Positions 23,763 through 34,419 of a stretch of DNA of 64,000 nt are shown in pieces. The position numbers were made by a program, and so were the translations under genes. Numbering within the stretch: position 1 is the first letter of the stretch; the number at the start of each line of letters is the position of its first letter. This stretch comes from Pyrenophora tritici-repentis (lineage: Eukaryota; Ascomycota; Dothideomycetes; Pleosporales; Pleosporaceae): the NCBI RefSeq assembly GCF_003171515.1, contig NC_089399.1, positions 3,658,001 to 3,722,000 of the forward strand. The letters run 5' to 3'. Below the pieces are notes generated by a model. That model did no database searches, was not told the DNA's origin, and saw only the letters and a list, made by a program, of their open reading frames with translations.

Positions 23763-24281
23763 ATAAAGATCTCTTCACCCCTCTTGCTCATACTGGGAGC
23801 CATCACCAGTAGCATAAACTGTGCTCCTGTTACCGACCTGTCTCCCCCCCCAAACAGACTGGAGGCAAGAGAGCCAGGCGGTGAAAGTCCGCTAATTTAT
23901 GGCTTTGTCGCCGTTACCGTAACCCTCAACTACCTGCGTCATTGGTATCTCCGCGACCACTCCGACGGCAGATTTGCGGCAATCGTCGACTACAACGACG
24001 AAACCGATATGGTTACCATTACTGTTGGAATCGTAACGAGACCCGGAGACGACTGGGAATCGGTTGATTTCACAATTGACCCGGACTACCAGTACTTTGA
24101 TTCCCCCCGAAGCCATCAGACTGAGACAGTACCGCAACTTAGGGATGGGAGAAATGTACATGCCAATTATAGGGTGTCTGACATCGAAAACTACATCCGG
24201 CGTGAGGGCCACCATATTCAAGGGTCTATTGAGGATCACGAATTTGAATTTCGTGTGGACTATGTCATCAGCAGGAGATAG
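23763..24281 (+). pseudogene. Small secreted-protein-type ORF with lost start codon
   Basis: An unbroken frame of 172 codons plus stop that reads like a secreted protein but has no ATG. Codon 23763-23765 is ATA; if it had been ATG the product would begin with a Lys followed by a strongly hydrophobic stretch (SSPLLLILGAITSS), i.e. a classic signal peptide, then a proline-rich linker with a possible processing site (RLEAREP). The mature part has no cysteine cluster and contains acidic segments (DYNDETDMVTITVGIV). An in-frame stop lies upstream (TGA in ATCTGAAAG), and no ATG falls between. I do not recognise a domain. It may be a decayed effector-like gene, or an upstream exon may supply the start; no clean splice was found. 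Confidence 0.45.
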
Positions 24282-24803
24282 GCAGCTATTTGGCCGCATA
24301 AGAAGACGAGGGATGAGTCTCGTAAGCGGAGCGTATCGCGGTAATAGATTGTGTCAGCTTGGCATATCAAACGACACACTTCGAGCTGGTTTATTAAATT
24401 TCTGTCACCTTACCTACTTATTTAACTTGCGTAGTGTACGGGAATAGGAGGCTGTACGAAACTGTAAACTGCGCACACAATGTCGCTACTTTCCTTGATT
24501 AGGTTAGACCTATGCACTCTCCACAACTATCAATTCACGCTATTTAGCGAGCTGCTAGCCCTATTAGGCCTGTCGCGCGCCTTCGGGGGCTTAGTTCCAT
24601 ACCATATCTATTTATTCTTTCCCTTTATTCCCAACACTTCCGTTCAACCCTCTTCACCACTTCTCTCCCCACCTGACTTCATAGTTGATAACAACGATTA
24701 CCCCAATCTACGACCATCCTAGTACTTGGATACACTCACACTATCTCTGGACTGGAACATCGGATATCAAACGCAGGAAGTGACCTGTTCTTGATATCCC
24801 ACA
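24282..24803. other. Intergenic region upstream of MOSC gene
   Basis: About 520 bp, pyrimidine-rich (TTTCCCTTTATTCCC, CTCTTCACCACTTCTCTCCCC) near 24615-24670, typical of ascomycete promoters close to transcription starts. An 80-codon frame at 24480-24722 has no support. Confidence 0.45.
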
Positions 24804-26486
24804 ATGTCAACCTCAACATGGGTTCCGCCATCGCCTCCCGATCCGGAAACTCTCAAGAACCCCCCGCCATTTGACCCTTTTCCATTCATTCATGTCCGCA
24901 CTGGAAAAGTCAAGAAGTCACTTGCCGGTGGCAAGATCGTATCAGCAATCTACAAGAACGCTCTAGCGGGACCACAAGAGATCTGCAAGACCGGTATTCC
25001 AACAGACGAACATGCATTCCATATGCACGGCGGCGAAGACAAGGCACTGCTCCACTACTGCTCAGCGCACTACGACGAGTGGAAGAAGGAACTACCAGCT
25101 TCTGAACACCACTTCAAGGGTGGCGCCTTTGGTGAGAACCTGTTCAATCATGAGGTCGGCGAGAAGAATATTTGTATTGGCGATCGCCTTGCCATCGGAG
25201 AGATCATCGTTGAAGTCAGCGAGCCTAGGCAGCCATGCTTCAAGCTCAACCACCGGTTTGAAGTCAAGAATATGGCTAAGCGCGTCCAGACGCTTATGCG
25301 AACTGGCTGGATGTACCGTATCATCAAGACAGGCACGGTCAACCCCGGTGACATGATCTCGCTGTTGGAGCGCCCACATCCTAAATGGACAGTGGCACGC
25401 GTAATGTACTACCTCTTCATTGAGTTGGACAACTTCGAGATGATGAAGCACATTGTCGAGATCCCACAACTCGGCTTTGATGTCAAGGACAAGTTCAAGG
25501 CTCGGCTCAATAAGGGCACCATCGAGGATCAGCTAGGTAGGATGAATGGCCCCGAGGGTGCCAAGATGGACACATGGAATGAGTATTGTCTTGTTGAGAA
25601 ACGCAAGGAGACGGGCACTGTCACAGCCTTTGTCTTTGAAACCATAGAAGACATTGTCGACCCCTCTCCTGTCGAGCCTGGCAGCCATGTGCGATTGAAG
25701 CTCGGCGGCAAACTCGTCCGCGCCTACTCCGTTGTGGGCGGGACATCAAAGCGCTTTGAGCTCGGTATCGCACTTGACCCATCCAGCCGTGGCGGCTCAA
25801 AATACATGCACGAGAACACTGCAGTCGGCGATGTGTTGACCGTCGGACGCATCACCGCGAGCTTTCCCCTCGCCAAACTCGCAGACAAGCACATCATCAT
25901 CGCAGGCGGTATCGGTATCACAGCGTTCCTAGTCGCACTCAAGTTCCTCCAGGACGCAGACCAGATCTATCAGCTCCACTACGCCGTCTCAGAGGAAGTG
26001 CCATTCGCATCTCAAATCGCCGCTCTTGGATCAAAAGCCAAGATTTACAACAAATCCAAGGGCCAGCGTCTCGACATCTCCGCTATCCTCGCTAAAGCCG
26101 ATCATCAGACTCATATCTACACTTGCGGCCCTACACGTCTCATGGATGCTGTTGTTGACACGGCGAAGAGCTACGGTATCCCTGAGTCTTGTGTTCACAT
26201 TGAGGCTTTCACTGTGAATACATCCGGCGACCCGTTCACGGTTGAGCTCAAGCAGAGCAAAAAAAAGGTTGAAGTGGGCCCGGCGCAGAGCTTGTTGGAT
26301 GCGCTGCAGGCTGTGGGTATGGACGTTGATAGCTCCTGTGAGGTTGGTAACTGTGGTACGTGCAAGGTGGATGTCTGTTCCGGGCGTGTCGAACATCGCG
26401 GTACGGGCTTGTTGGATAATGAAAAAGAGGAGAGCATGTTGAGCTGTGTTAGTAGGGGTGTGGGTACCATTGTCTTGGACTTGTAG
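24804..26486 (+). CDS. MOSC domain fused to ferredoxin-reductase-like oxidoreductase with 2Fe-2S domain
   Basis: An intronless 560-residue fusion. Residues ~20-200 are a MOSC domain (YiiM-like; molybdenum-cofactor sulfurase C-terminal type: GIPTDEHAFHMHGGEDKAL, GGAFGENL, EPRQPCFKLN, a likely Cys ligand, GWMYRIIKTG), followed by a short alpha-helical '3-alpha' region. Residues ~265-470 are FAD- and NAD(P)-binding reductase domains (RAYSVVGG, GGIGIT, TCGP). The end is a plant-type [2Fe-2S] ferredoxin (CEVGNCGTCKVDVC ... MLSC). The arrangement matches phthalate-dioxygenase-reductase-like flavoproteins with a fused MOSC module, so it may transfer electrons from NAD(P)H to a molybdenum centre that reduces N-hydroxylated compounds (inference). 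No signal peptide; cytosolic. Confidence 0.85.
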   Translation: MSTSTWVPPSPPDPETLKNPPPFDPFPFIHVRTGKVKKSLAGGKIVSAIYKNALAGPQEICKTGIPTDEHAFHMHGGEDKALLHYCSAHYDEWKKELPASEHHFKGGAFGENLFNHEVGEKNICIGDRLAIGEIIVEVSEPRQPCFKLNHRFEVKNMAKRVQTLMRTGWMYRIIKTGTVNPGDMISLLERPHPKWTVARVMYYLFIELDNFEMMKHIVEIPQLGFDVKDKFKARLNKGTIEDQLGRMNGPEGAKMDTWNEYCLVEKRKETGTVTAFVFETIEDIVDPSPVEPGSHVRLKLGGKLVRAYSVVGGTSKRFELGIALDPSSRGGSKYMHENTAVGDVLTVGRITASFPLAKLADKHIIIAGGIGITAFLVALKFLQDADQIYQLHYAVSEEVPFASQIAALGSKAKIYNKSKGQRLDISAILAKADHQTHIYTCGPTRLMDAVVDTAKSYGIPESCVHIEAFTVNTSGDPFTVELKQSKKKVEVGPAQSLLDALQAVGMDVDSSCEVGNCGTCKVDVCSGRVEHRGTGLLDNEKEESMLSCVSRGVGTIVLDL

Positions 26487-26795
26487 ACTACGGTCAGAGT
26501 ACCAGGGGTGGATGTGGCAGGTTTTAGAGATGGATGTTCATGTTCGAGTGTGTGTCGCTCCATCTTCGGCACAGCTCAGTGTTGGAAGTTTATGTGTGAG
26601 CCTTTGTTGCTATATTAAGGCCGATTTGTAGATAATTGGTCAATGAGAAGTTCACTCCATGTTTACCCATCTCTCAGTCTCTCAGTTCAGATTCCCATAT
26701 CCCGTAATTTGAGAACTCCAATAACTCCCTGTCTATGCTCATGACCCCTTTCACCTCCCCAATTCATCCATCCTCTCTTTTCCCATCTCACTCCC
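26487..26795. other. Intergenic region, convergent gene ends
   Basis: About 310 bp between two convergent genes. Pyrimidine-rich towards 26740-26795. Nothing else seen. Confidence 0.4.
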
Positions 26796-27091
26796 TCACA
26801 ACCGTCCATTCAAAGCCCACTTCGCACCCAGCGGCCATCCAAGCAGGACAACGTAGAACGGAACGTACCTACTCTATACATTAGTCTCGCTTCCTTCATA
26901 TATCTTGAAAATAGATGAACTTACGCAGCACTCGTCTTGCCCAACCTCTTCGCCAAATCCCCAGCGCGCCATTCATGCGGTGTTGTAGTAACGGCGTTTC
27001 TAGCAAACGGATGTGGTTCGACCATGCCCCTAGAGAGACGAGATATGCTGGAGAGAGTGCGGGAAATGATGCGGGGGTTTGCTGATGGCAT
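26796..27091 (-). CDS. Tiny mitochondrial-type single-pass membrane protein
   Basis: Two exons (27091-26925 and 26871-26796; intron 26872-26924) give 80 residues, too short to be obvious as one open frame. The N-terminus is Arg/Ser-rich without acidic residues (MPSANPRIISRTLSSISRL), a likely mitochondrial presequence. The middle is FARNAVTTTPHEWRAGDLAK and the end is one hydrophobic helix (YVPFYVVLLGWPLGAKW). This layout fits small accessory subunits of respiratory complexes or inner-membrane assembly factors, but the specific family is not recognised. Confidence 0.55.
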
Positions 27092-28143
27092 CTTGGTGTT
27101 GATGTTATGTAGTTGGTTTAGGTTGTTCGGTCGACTGGTGCGGTTTGATGAAGAAGATAGTTGTGGTATCGCAGAGTGTGATCAGATCTTCTGTGTTGTA
27201 GCTGTAGATGTAGCTGCCGATGTAGTCGTTTCGTATAACCCGGTCGTTGAATGCCAGTCACTGTTGTAGATGCAGATGTAGATGTAGTTACTGGATATCG
27301 TACTGAGATGATTATTATAGTAGCACAGCAACCTACTCTATATACCACTCCAAGAACAAACGCCCTTACAATTCCCTCTCCATCTGCGTCCACTCCCTCG
27401 TAAGCAAGCTCCCACATCGCACCACCAGCGCCGATGGCGTGAGCAGCACCCCCGGAACCTCGCGACAGCCATCCACGCCCGCAACCAAGACTTTCCCTAT
27501 CCAGCCCTTACTCGCTGTAAATTGTCAAAGCTTTCTCACCAACAGGATCTTTGAAAGCGGATTTGCGCGTGGCGGCGGATAAGGCCTTACGCGGCTACGG
27601 TTCTGGGTCGCGAGAGAGTGGTGTGATGTTAGGCAGCCGCCGATGCGTGCCGCGGTTAGTGAGTCAGCGAGCGCTGGTACAGGGCGGATGACATGCAGAG
27701 GGTGATACGACGATGGTGTGACATGTGCGATGAGTTTGTCGTAATTGCGAAATCATGGGTGAGTAGGAATGTTTGATTGTGTGGGCTGCGTGCTGGGGTT
27801 TGGGTAGGTGGGCTAGTTTGGTGGTAGGCTATTCAGCACTCTTGATGGGAGTCTACTATGAGGCTCTTCTTTTTAGTCTCGTGTTAGTCGTAGAGATTCC
27901 AGGATATAGTCGCAGTAGTTAGTAGTGGATAGTACTACATCTCCATAGCTTCTTCTTCGCGATAAACAACATGTAGATACCACATGCGCTCAATCGAGCC
28001 TCAGTCTGACGCCACATCGGCCCCATCCCGGACCCGCGCTCACAATGGCGCAAACTTTCGTCGCAACCACGTAAACAACAACGAACACCCCCATCTTCAT
28101 CACAAGAAAAAACAAGCAATTACCTAGCGCATAACCGCCCAAA
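27092..28143. other. 1-kb divergent intergenic region
   Basis: Between the tiny mitochondrial gene and FMP52, divergently oriented. Contains the degenerate hexamer repeat at 27195-27290. Other frames on either strand are unsupported. Confidence 0.45.
27195..27290. repeat. Degenerate (GATGTA)n-type repeat
   Basis: Two clusters of GTAGATGTAG-like hexamers, at about 27195-27228 and 27262-27290, separated by unrelated sequence. The motif in the forms TGTAGATGTAGCTG and TGCAGATGTAGATGTAG points to a decayed microsatellite. Confidence 0.5.
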
Positions 28144-28896
28144 ATGGCAACAGCAGTCCTAGCAGGCAGCACAGGCCTCGTCGTACGTCCCCCTCACCCT
28201 CCACCATCCCATCTCTCCAAAATCTAACCCACCAAACCGCAGGGCAACCAGATCCTCACCCACCTCCTCGCCCACCCCTCCTTCTCCCAAATCCACGCCT
28301 ACACCCGCCGCCCTCTCCCCAACCCCGCCGGCTCCACCAAACTCATCCCCATCCACGCCACTGACACATCAACCTGGCCGTCGCTCTTCCCCGCCGCGTC
28401 CACGAACCCCAAACTCTTCTTCAGCGGCCTCGGCACCACGCGCGCGGCCGTCGGCGGCGTCGAAGCCCAACGCGCCATCGATTATGAACTCAATTATAAC
28501 CTGGCCGCTGCAGCGAAAGCCGCTGGTGTGGAGACATATGTGTTGATTAGTACTAATGGGGCGAACAGCGGTTCTTATCTCGCGTACGCCAAGATGAAGG
28601 GTGAGCTGGAGGATGCGGTCAAGGCGCTAGGGTTCAAGCATACGGTTATTTTGCGGCCGGGGTTGATTGTGGGGGAGAGGACGGAGTCGCGGCCGGCGGA
28701 GGCGGCGTTTAGGTGGGTGGCTAAGGGGTTGGGGGGACTGAGTCCCAAGTTGACAGATTGGTGGGCGCAGGATGCGGGGGTTATTGGGAGGGCAGCGGTG
28801 GAGGCGGGGATTAGGTGTGCGGAGGGGAAGACGGCGGAGGGCGTTTGGGTGATGGGTATGGGGGAGATTCTGGAGTTGGGCAAGGGGAAGGCTTAG
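28144..28896 (+). CDS. FMP52: Fmp52-like NAD(P)-binding protein, mitochondrial outer membrane
   Basis: Homologue of yeast Fmp52 and of the HTATIP2/TIP30 atypical short-chain dehydrogenases, associated with the mitochondrial outer membrane. Two exons (28144-28182, 28243-28896; intron 28183-28242) give 230 residues. The Rossmann motif is AGSTGLVGNQIL near the start, split by the intron after V; further family signatures are FFSGLGTTRAAVGG, VLISTNGANSGSYLAYAKMK (Y-x3-K pair) and LRPGLIVGERTESR. Codon use is strongly GC-rich, with a poly-pyrimidine second exon. Function in yeast is not well defined. Confidence 0.9.
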
Positions 28897-29066
28897 GTGG
28901 AATGGTACAATACGAGGCGGGATGACATGAAGGTTTTCTGGTGCGGATAGCTTGATACCCATATCTTGTTTTGATTTGCTTTTGTTTAATGAATGCATGT
29001 CGTTGCTACCATCTTCTCCCCTTGACTCCACTTTCAACCATCGCCCTCATCCATCCCCAACTACCA

Positions 29067-30942
29067 TCAAAAGTTCACAACACTAGCCTCCAACACGCCC
29101 TCCTCCCCAATCAACCTCTTCAACACATCCTCCCCAACCCGCCCATCAACCCCCAAAATCATCAACGCCTCTTTATGCCCCTGTCCACCATTCTTCCCAT
29201 TCTGTTCATTCTGCCTCTCCTCAACCTCCTCATCCAACGGCGCCACATTCATAAACTTGATATTGACACCCGCCTTCCCCAGCACATTACCAACATACCC
29301 AATCTTGCCCACAGAGTCAAAGTTGCGACAGATAAGCAGCGTACCACGTGGTACAAACTCGCCCTTGAACTTGTCGAGGCGCGAGATGAAGGGCCGGTTT
29401 GCGGAGACGAAACCTTGGATGATTTGGTCGGCGTCTTCGTTGGTGCCTTGGTGCAGGGTGCGTGAGGCAGAGGGTGAAGCGTTGCGGGAGCGGGATTGCT
29501 GCGAGACGGAGCGTGAGGCGCGAGCGCGCAGGGTGACGAAGGAAGAGTAGGGTTTATCTTCTACGTTTTCGCGGGAGCGCTGCTCGTTGATGAGGATGCC
29601 GCGTTCTTTAGCCAAGAGCTCGGCGTTGACGATGTTGATGTTGAGACCGTCGTTTGAGGTGATGGGTGTCAAGAGGCCTTTTACCAATGCTGCGAAGAGG
29701 GGTTTCGTCGTGTTTATTGTGGCGAGCTTGCCTTCGTAGGTGAGGTCGAAGGTTGTGCGGAAGGAACCCAGTTTGACGGAGGAGTAGTGCTGGGTGTAGA
29801 GACTACCCATCTTTTCTACTAGGTTGATGTAGGGTTGCAGGGTGCGGTATTCGTCGGGTAGGACGATGGGGGCGTTGACTGCTGAACGGGGTAGTTCTCC
29901 AGAGAGGATGGAGACGACTTGCTCGCAAACATCAATGGACACGTTTTCCTGGGCTTCCTTGGTGGAGGCACCGAGATGAGGTGTAGCAACCACTTTAGGG
30001 TGTGCAATCAGACGAGAAGCAGATGAGTCTTGCTCTGGTGGCTCTGAAGTGAAGACGTCAATGCCTGCTCCGGCGATGGTACCAGCATCTAATGCTTCGA
30101 CAAGAGCATCTTCATCAATCATACCACCACGTGCTACGTTGAGAATCCGGGCTGTAGGTTTCATCGTCGACAACTCCGACTTACCAATCATGCCCTTGGT
30201 AGAGGCAATGAGAGGCGTATGGAGCGTCAGGAAGTCTGCCTCTTTTAAGATTTCCGCAAGACTCGGGCGGAGCGTCACAGAAGCCGCTGCTGCCAGGTTT
30301 GGATTTGCATAAGGGTCGTAGGCGATGAGTCGCATGCCTAGACCATTTGCGATGCGGGCAACTGTGAGACCGACTGACTATGTGTGAGTCGCAATCAACA
30401 ATTCTTTGGACGCTTAGCTTACCTTTTCCCAGACCTACGATAGCAAGAGTCTTGCCCTTGGCCTCAACTCCAACAAGTCGGCTTCGTTCCCACTTGCCAG
30501 CCTTGATACTTTGAGATGCATCACCAACGTTGCGAGCCACAGCCATCAATACTATCTCTAATTAGTGTGAACATAAATGATGTTTGATGAGACACGCACA
30601 AGTAATGGTGTGCTCAGCTGCTGCGTTAATGTTGCCAGAAGGTGAGTTCACCACGATAATACCATGTGAAGTGGCGCTTTGCACGTCGACATTATCAACA
30701 CCAACACCCGCACGAGCAACCACTTTCATTTTCTTGGCCGCACCCAAAAGTTCGGCTGTTACCTTGGTCTCCGATCGAACAATCAGGGCATCATAGTCGC
30801 CAATGATACTCTTGAGCTCTTCCGGACTTAATCCTCTACTTTCGTCCACATCGAACTGGTCTTTCAGTAGCGCCAAACCATCTGGTGATACCTTTTCAGG
30901 GATGAGGATCTTGGGTTTTGTAGTATGCATGAGGATGGCCAT
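29067..30942 (-). CDS. D-3-phosphoglycerate dehydrogenase (serine biosynthesis)
   Basis: Cytosolic NAD-dependent oxidation of 3-phosphoglycerate to 3-phosphohydroxypyruvate, first step of the phosphorylated serine pathway (Ser3/Ser33 role). Exons 30942-30600, 30551-30423, 30373-29067 sum to 1779 nt, 592 residues. Visible: VVARAGVGVDNVDV and SPSGNINAAAEHT, the nucleotide fold GLGKVGLTVA rebuilt across the second intron, NVARGGMIDEDAL, GIDVFTSEPPE, and the catalytic His in TPHLGASTKEAQ. The C-terminus continues as an ASB-like plus ACT domain (LLICRNFDSVGKIGYVGNVL). A Ser/Arg-rich insertion (SVSQQSRSRNASPSASRTL) interrupts the region before the ACT domain. It resembles bacterial-type long SerA proteins. 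A TGACTC element at 30952-30957 sits just upstream of the ATG. Confidence 0.93.
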
Positions 30943-31594
30943 GTTTGTGTATGACTCTGTATCTACGCGTATTATTTGAGCACAAAAGATATGAGTATTG
31001 TTTGTTAAGAAGCCTTGATGGGTACTAGGACTTGTAACTTGTTGCGTGCTGGTTATTCCTCACGCTGCGGTTTGTTGTTGTGTGCTGAGTTGGACTGTAC
31101 ACTCAATTCAGAGAAGGGTCAGCATTGGCCTTCTTATAGGTGAATCACTCCTGGATTTGCACGTTGCACAATTAACACAGACCGCTATCGGACTGCCGGG
31201 ACTTTGCGTCAGGCTGTATTCTGTATAAGCTTACTTGGTAGGTACAGTTACCCCGCACTTTGTTACCCCACGGAGTACGCCACACGGCAGATTGAATTCC
31301 TATAGTTATTCCAAATATGACAGATGCGAGAAATAGAAAGAAAGGGAATCCCTTGCTTGGGTTTGAAAGAACATTGTGTTATCTTGACGGCTGGTAGATG
31401 TGTTTCTTTTTACATTTCTTTAACTACCTCAGTCAGGGTGTATTGCAACAAAAACCTCCGTTCGTCATGGTACATGAGGTGCATAATTCGCGCAGTGCGG
31501 GTAGCCGGAATCGAAGTGGTTCTGCAGCTATCGGAGGCTGAGCAAACGTTACGCGAGCTCTGTACTCCACGTGCGGGTAGTAGGCGCCACCCGT
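30943..31594. other. Intergenic region upstream of the phosphoglycerate dehydrogenase
   Basis: About 650 bp. TGACTC at 30952-30957 matches the core of CPC1/Gcn4 sites but lies very near the ATG. Otherwise only unsupported short frames. Confidence 0.4.
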
Positions 31595-32725
31595 TTACCA
31601 ATTACTACGTGTCTTGAGCTTCTCATTTTGCACAACCTCGATCCAGTAACCATCGGGATCTGACAGATCTGTCAGCTGCATGCTTGTACTCTAAAAATGC
31701 GACGACTTACCTAGCACAAAGGCGATATCTTGCATGCGACCGTCAGTCAGCCTCTTCTTCCAGTTAACCTTCTTCTCCTCGAAACGAGCACAAGCAGATG
31801 CCAGATCGTCGACGGAGATGCAGATGTGACCAAATCCTTGCGGCTCGTCGTTGCCATTGTGATACTTGAAGTTTGCGTCCTTTTCAGTTCCATAGTTCCA
31901 AGTGAGTTCGAGCAAACCTTCGTGATCGGCGACCGGGTTGACCCCGTTTGCTGTTCCTTCTGAAGCGTCATCGCCATATCCTAAGAAATACAGGTTGAAT
32001 CCGTTGCTGGCATTCTCGGATGTGCGTTTGAGTTTCATGCCCATGACGTCTTGATAAAATTTGAGCGATGCCTCCTTATCCTTGACACGGATCATGGTGT
32101 GGTTCTGACTTTATTAGTACGGTACAATGTAGACTTTTTACTTATACGCACCATACGGTACGAGCCGGTGTCCGTCTCCTTTACACTCTCAGTCTCTTCC
32201 AATGGTTTCTGGCCAATCACTTCAACCCAGTAGCCGTCAGGGTCCAACACGAATGCAATGTGGCGCATGCGACCGTCTGTGAGCTTTTTTTGGAACTTGT
32301 AGCCGGCATCTTCTAGTCTCTGACACGCTGCCTGCAAGTTATCGACGGAAATGCAAAGATGACCAAAGCCCTTGCCCGGTTCCGCATTGCCGTTATTGAC
32401 CTTGTAGTTTGGGTCGTCTTCGGTCCCATAGTTGTATGTCAGCTCGACGATACCCTCGCGGTCAGTCCAGTGGTTGCCATGTGACACTGCCTTGGGACTG
32501 TCGTATGCGAGGAAATACAAATCGAACTTGGCCTCAGGCATCTTGATTTGATTGATTTGCTTCATGCCCAAAAACTCGTAGAACTCGACAGATCGCTTGG
32601 GATCCTTGACCCGGATCCTAGTAGTCGTCAACAATTGGCCAGTTTCTGGGGAATGTATGCAGAAAATGCCATGCCGGTACTCACATTGAGTGGTTTAGCT
32701 TGTACTTGGATGGATCAGTCGCCAT
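31595..32725 (-). CDS. Glyoxalase I (lactoylglutathione lyase), two-domain
   Basis: Converts the methylglyoxal-glutathione hemithioacetal to S-lactoylglutathione. Four exons (32725-32685, 32617-32152, 32104-31711, 31659-31595) sum to 966 nt, 321 residues, the length of the duplicated yeast Glo1 type. Both halves carry the same set: MIRVKD start, FDLYFLAY / FNLYFLGY, ELTYNYGTE / ELTWNYGTE (Glu ligand), GFGHLCISV / GFGHICISV (His ligand), LTDGRM and FVLDPDGYWVEV / PDGYWIEVV. So each domain has intact metal-binding residues. Three introns sit between these blocks in consistent phase. Cytosolic. Confidence 0.93.
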
Positions 32726-33683
32726 GGTTGCTAACGCTCGGACAAGAAAGGTGGGAGTGGTATTTAGTCTCGCGGGTCGGAATATTGCGATTGGTGTTGC
32801 ACGAATTGTCTTGAAAAGAGATGGACGAAGAAAAAGCATTAAACAAGCTGTTTCATACGCTCGCAGCGCAACTGAGGGGAAAGGAGATCAAAAAGTTGAT
32901 GACGTGTGTCAACCAATGGCGTGCACTCCATCTGCCCCTCACCACTCACGGCCTTAGCTCGGGGCTAAGACTGGCTGAAGATCATGACATCGCTTTGTGT
33001 CAGACAACCTCAGACTTGGACTCAGACTGATGGTTGATAGGGGAGATGAAGATGAATGGACTGATGTTTGTGGGCTGATAGCTCAGCTGTCATTGAGTCT
33101 ACAAGTTGATGCATGTGGCATGCCGACAATGCATGTTAAACTGCCATTTTGCTTATCGCGATTATCCAAGATCAATGCAGCAATATTTTGAGAGTCGACG
33201 AGCCATCATCAACCATCTAACTATATCGTACTGATGGCACGAGACTTTCTAAAAGTTATGGAAGCGAAGAGCGCGCGAAAGCACGTGCAGCGGGAAAACA
33301 GGGTTCCGGCTCCAAGGCTGTTGGTGTTGGTCATAGCTCTCGCGCCCGACTTGACCGCGAACACCATCAAGCCAACGAAGCTGACGTGCACCAAGTCTCT
33401 TTCTGCAAATCTATCCATCCCTCTTTCGCGTTCAAGCACTTGTTACCGAATTCGTCTTGCACTGCAGGCAGGCGTGAATCGGTGACTCAGCAGGAGCACA
33501 CAGCACCGCGCAAGTGGGTTGTGTCAACCATTGGCCAGGTACGTGGGCCGTCTCCTGCATCACCACCATTCATATCGCTTTCAACTGCCAAAACGTATTT
33601 CTCTCGGTGCTTTTTGCGCATCACAATAGTCATCGTGAACATTACTATTTCGCATCCAATATCCGCTATCAAACCTGCTCATC
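32726..33683. other. Intergenic region with an unresolved coding-like stretch
   Basis: About 960 bp between GLO1 and the Roadblock gene. A + strand frame from roughly 33240 to 33536 reads KARAAGKQGSGSKAVGVGHS and ends at a good donor (GGCCAG|GTACGT), but no ATG is in that frame and no acceptor joins it convincingly. It could be an upstream exon of a neighbouring gene or noise. Confidence 0.35.
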
Positions 33684-34419
33684 ATGCCAACAACAGGCCT
33701 ACCGATGATCAACATCGCCAAAGTGAGCGATTGGCTCACACAGAATGCTAATGAGCACATCTATCCACGGCTCTTGTGAGTTTTACTCGATCAGTGGTGC
33801 CATCACAGCTGACACGAGAAGTCTCATGTCCCCAAATGGCACATTATTAGCCTACTCAAAGCCTGTCCAGACTAAGGAGCTCCGCGATCAAGCTGCGCTC
33901 ATTTCCATGGCTTGGAAAGAACACTGTACTGGGCGACAAAAGTTTCCTGCGCGGGCTGGGACTGCAACTGATCCTTCGCTCAGACCTGCGCTCAGGACGC
34001 TCACTATCGAAACCCAGGACTGCAACATCATAGTGCGTCTGCTTCAGCCAGAGTTACTGCTGGTCCTTATTGGCAGAATCGCCCCTAGCAAAAAGCAGAC
34101 GTTCAAAATCTCTCCCGAGGGGCAAGGGGACCCTCGGTATCCGGAAACCGATTTCCCTAGTTCGCGACCTGGTTCCAGCTCCAAACCGCTGCTTCCGGGC
34201 GATGCGGCTAGTGACAATCTTGCGTCCGGCAATGGAGAGGGACTGGCTGTAAAGAACAAGGCGCCTTCACTATTTAGTAACATGAGCCAACGGGAGAAAG
34301 ACATCAGAGGTGGTGCACTCCATGTCCAACGAAAGAAACTAGACGCCTTAGCCGAGTATGTCTTGAAGGATTTCGAAGACACCTCTTTCGTCATGCCAGC
34401 GGATGCGGACCTACAGTAG
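33684..34419 (+). CDS. Roadblock/LC7-fold protein (Ragulator/EGO-like)
   Basis: The core (SGAITADTRSLMSPNGTLLAYS ~20 residues after the start, then LRTLTIETQDCNIIVRLLQP and LLLVLIGRIAPSKK) has the Roadblock/LC7 pattern of LAMTOR/Ego3-type scaffold proteins on the vacuole that regulate Rag GTPases and TORC1. A Pro/Ser-rich insertion (DFPSSRPGSSSKPLLPG) precedes a C-terminal helix (LDALAEYVLKDFE). The N-terminal helix (INIAKVSDWLTQNANEHIYP) is encoded from ATG 33684 in a different frame; deleting a 19-nt GT-AG segment at about 33774-33792 joins the two. Alternatively translation starts at ATG 33745 in the main frame, but that loses the expected helix. Exact subunit identity is inference. Confidence 0.55.

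Noticed and set aside
24480..24722. 80-codon frame with hydrophobic start
   Set aside because: Lies in the pyrimidine-rich upstream region of the MOSC gene, low complexity, no family match.
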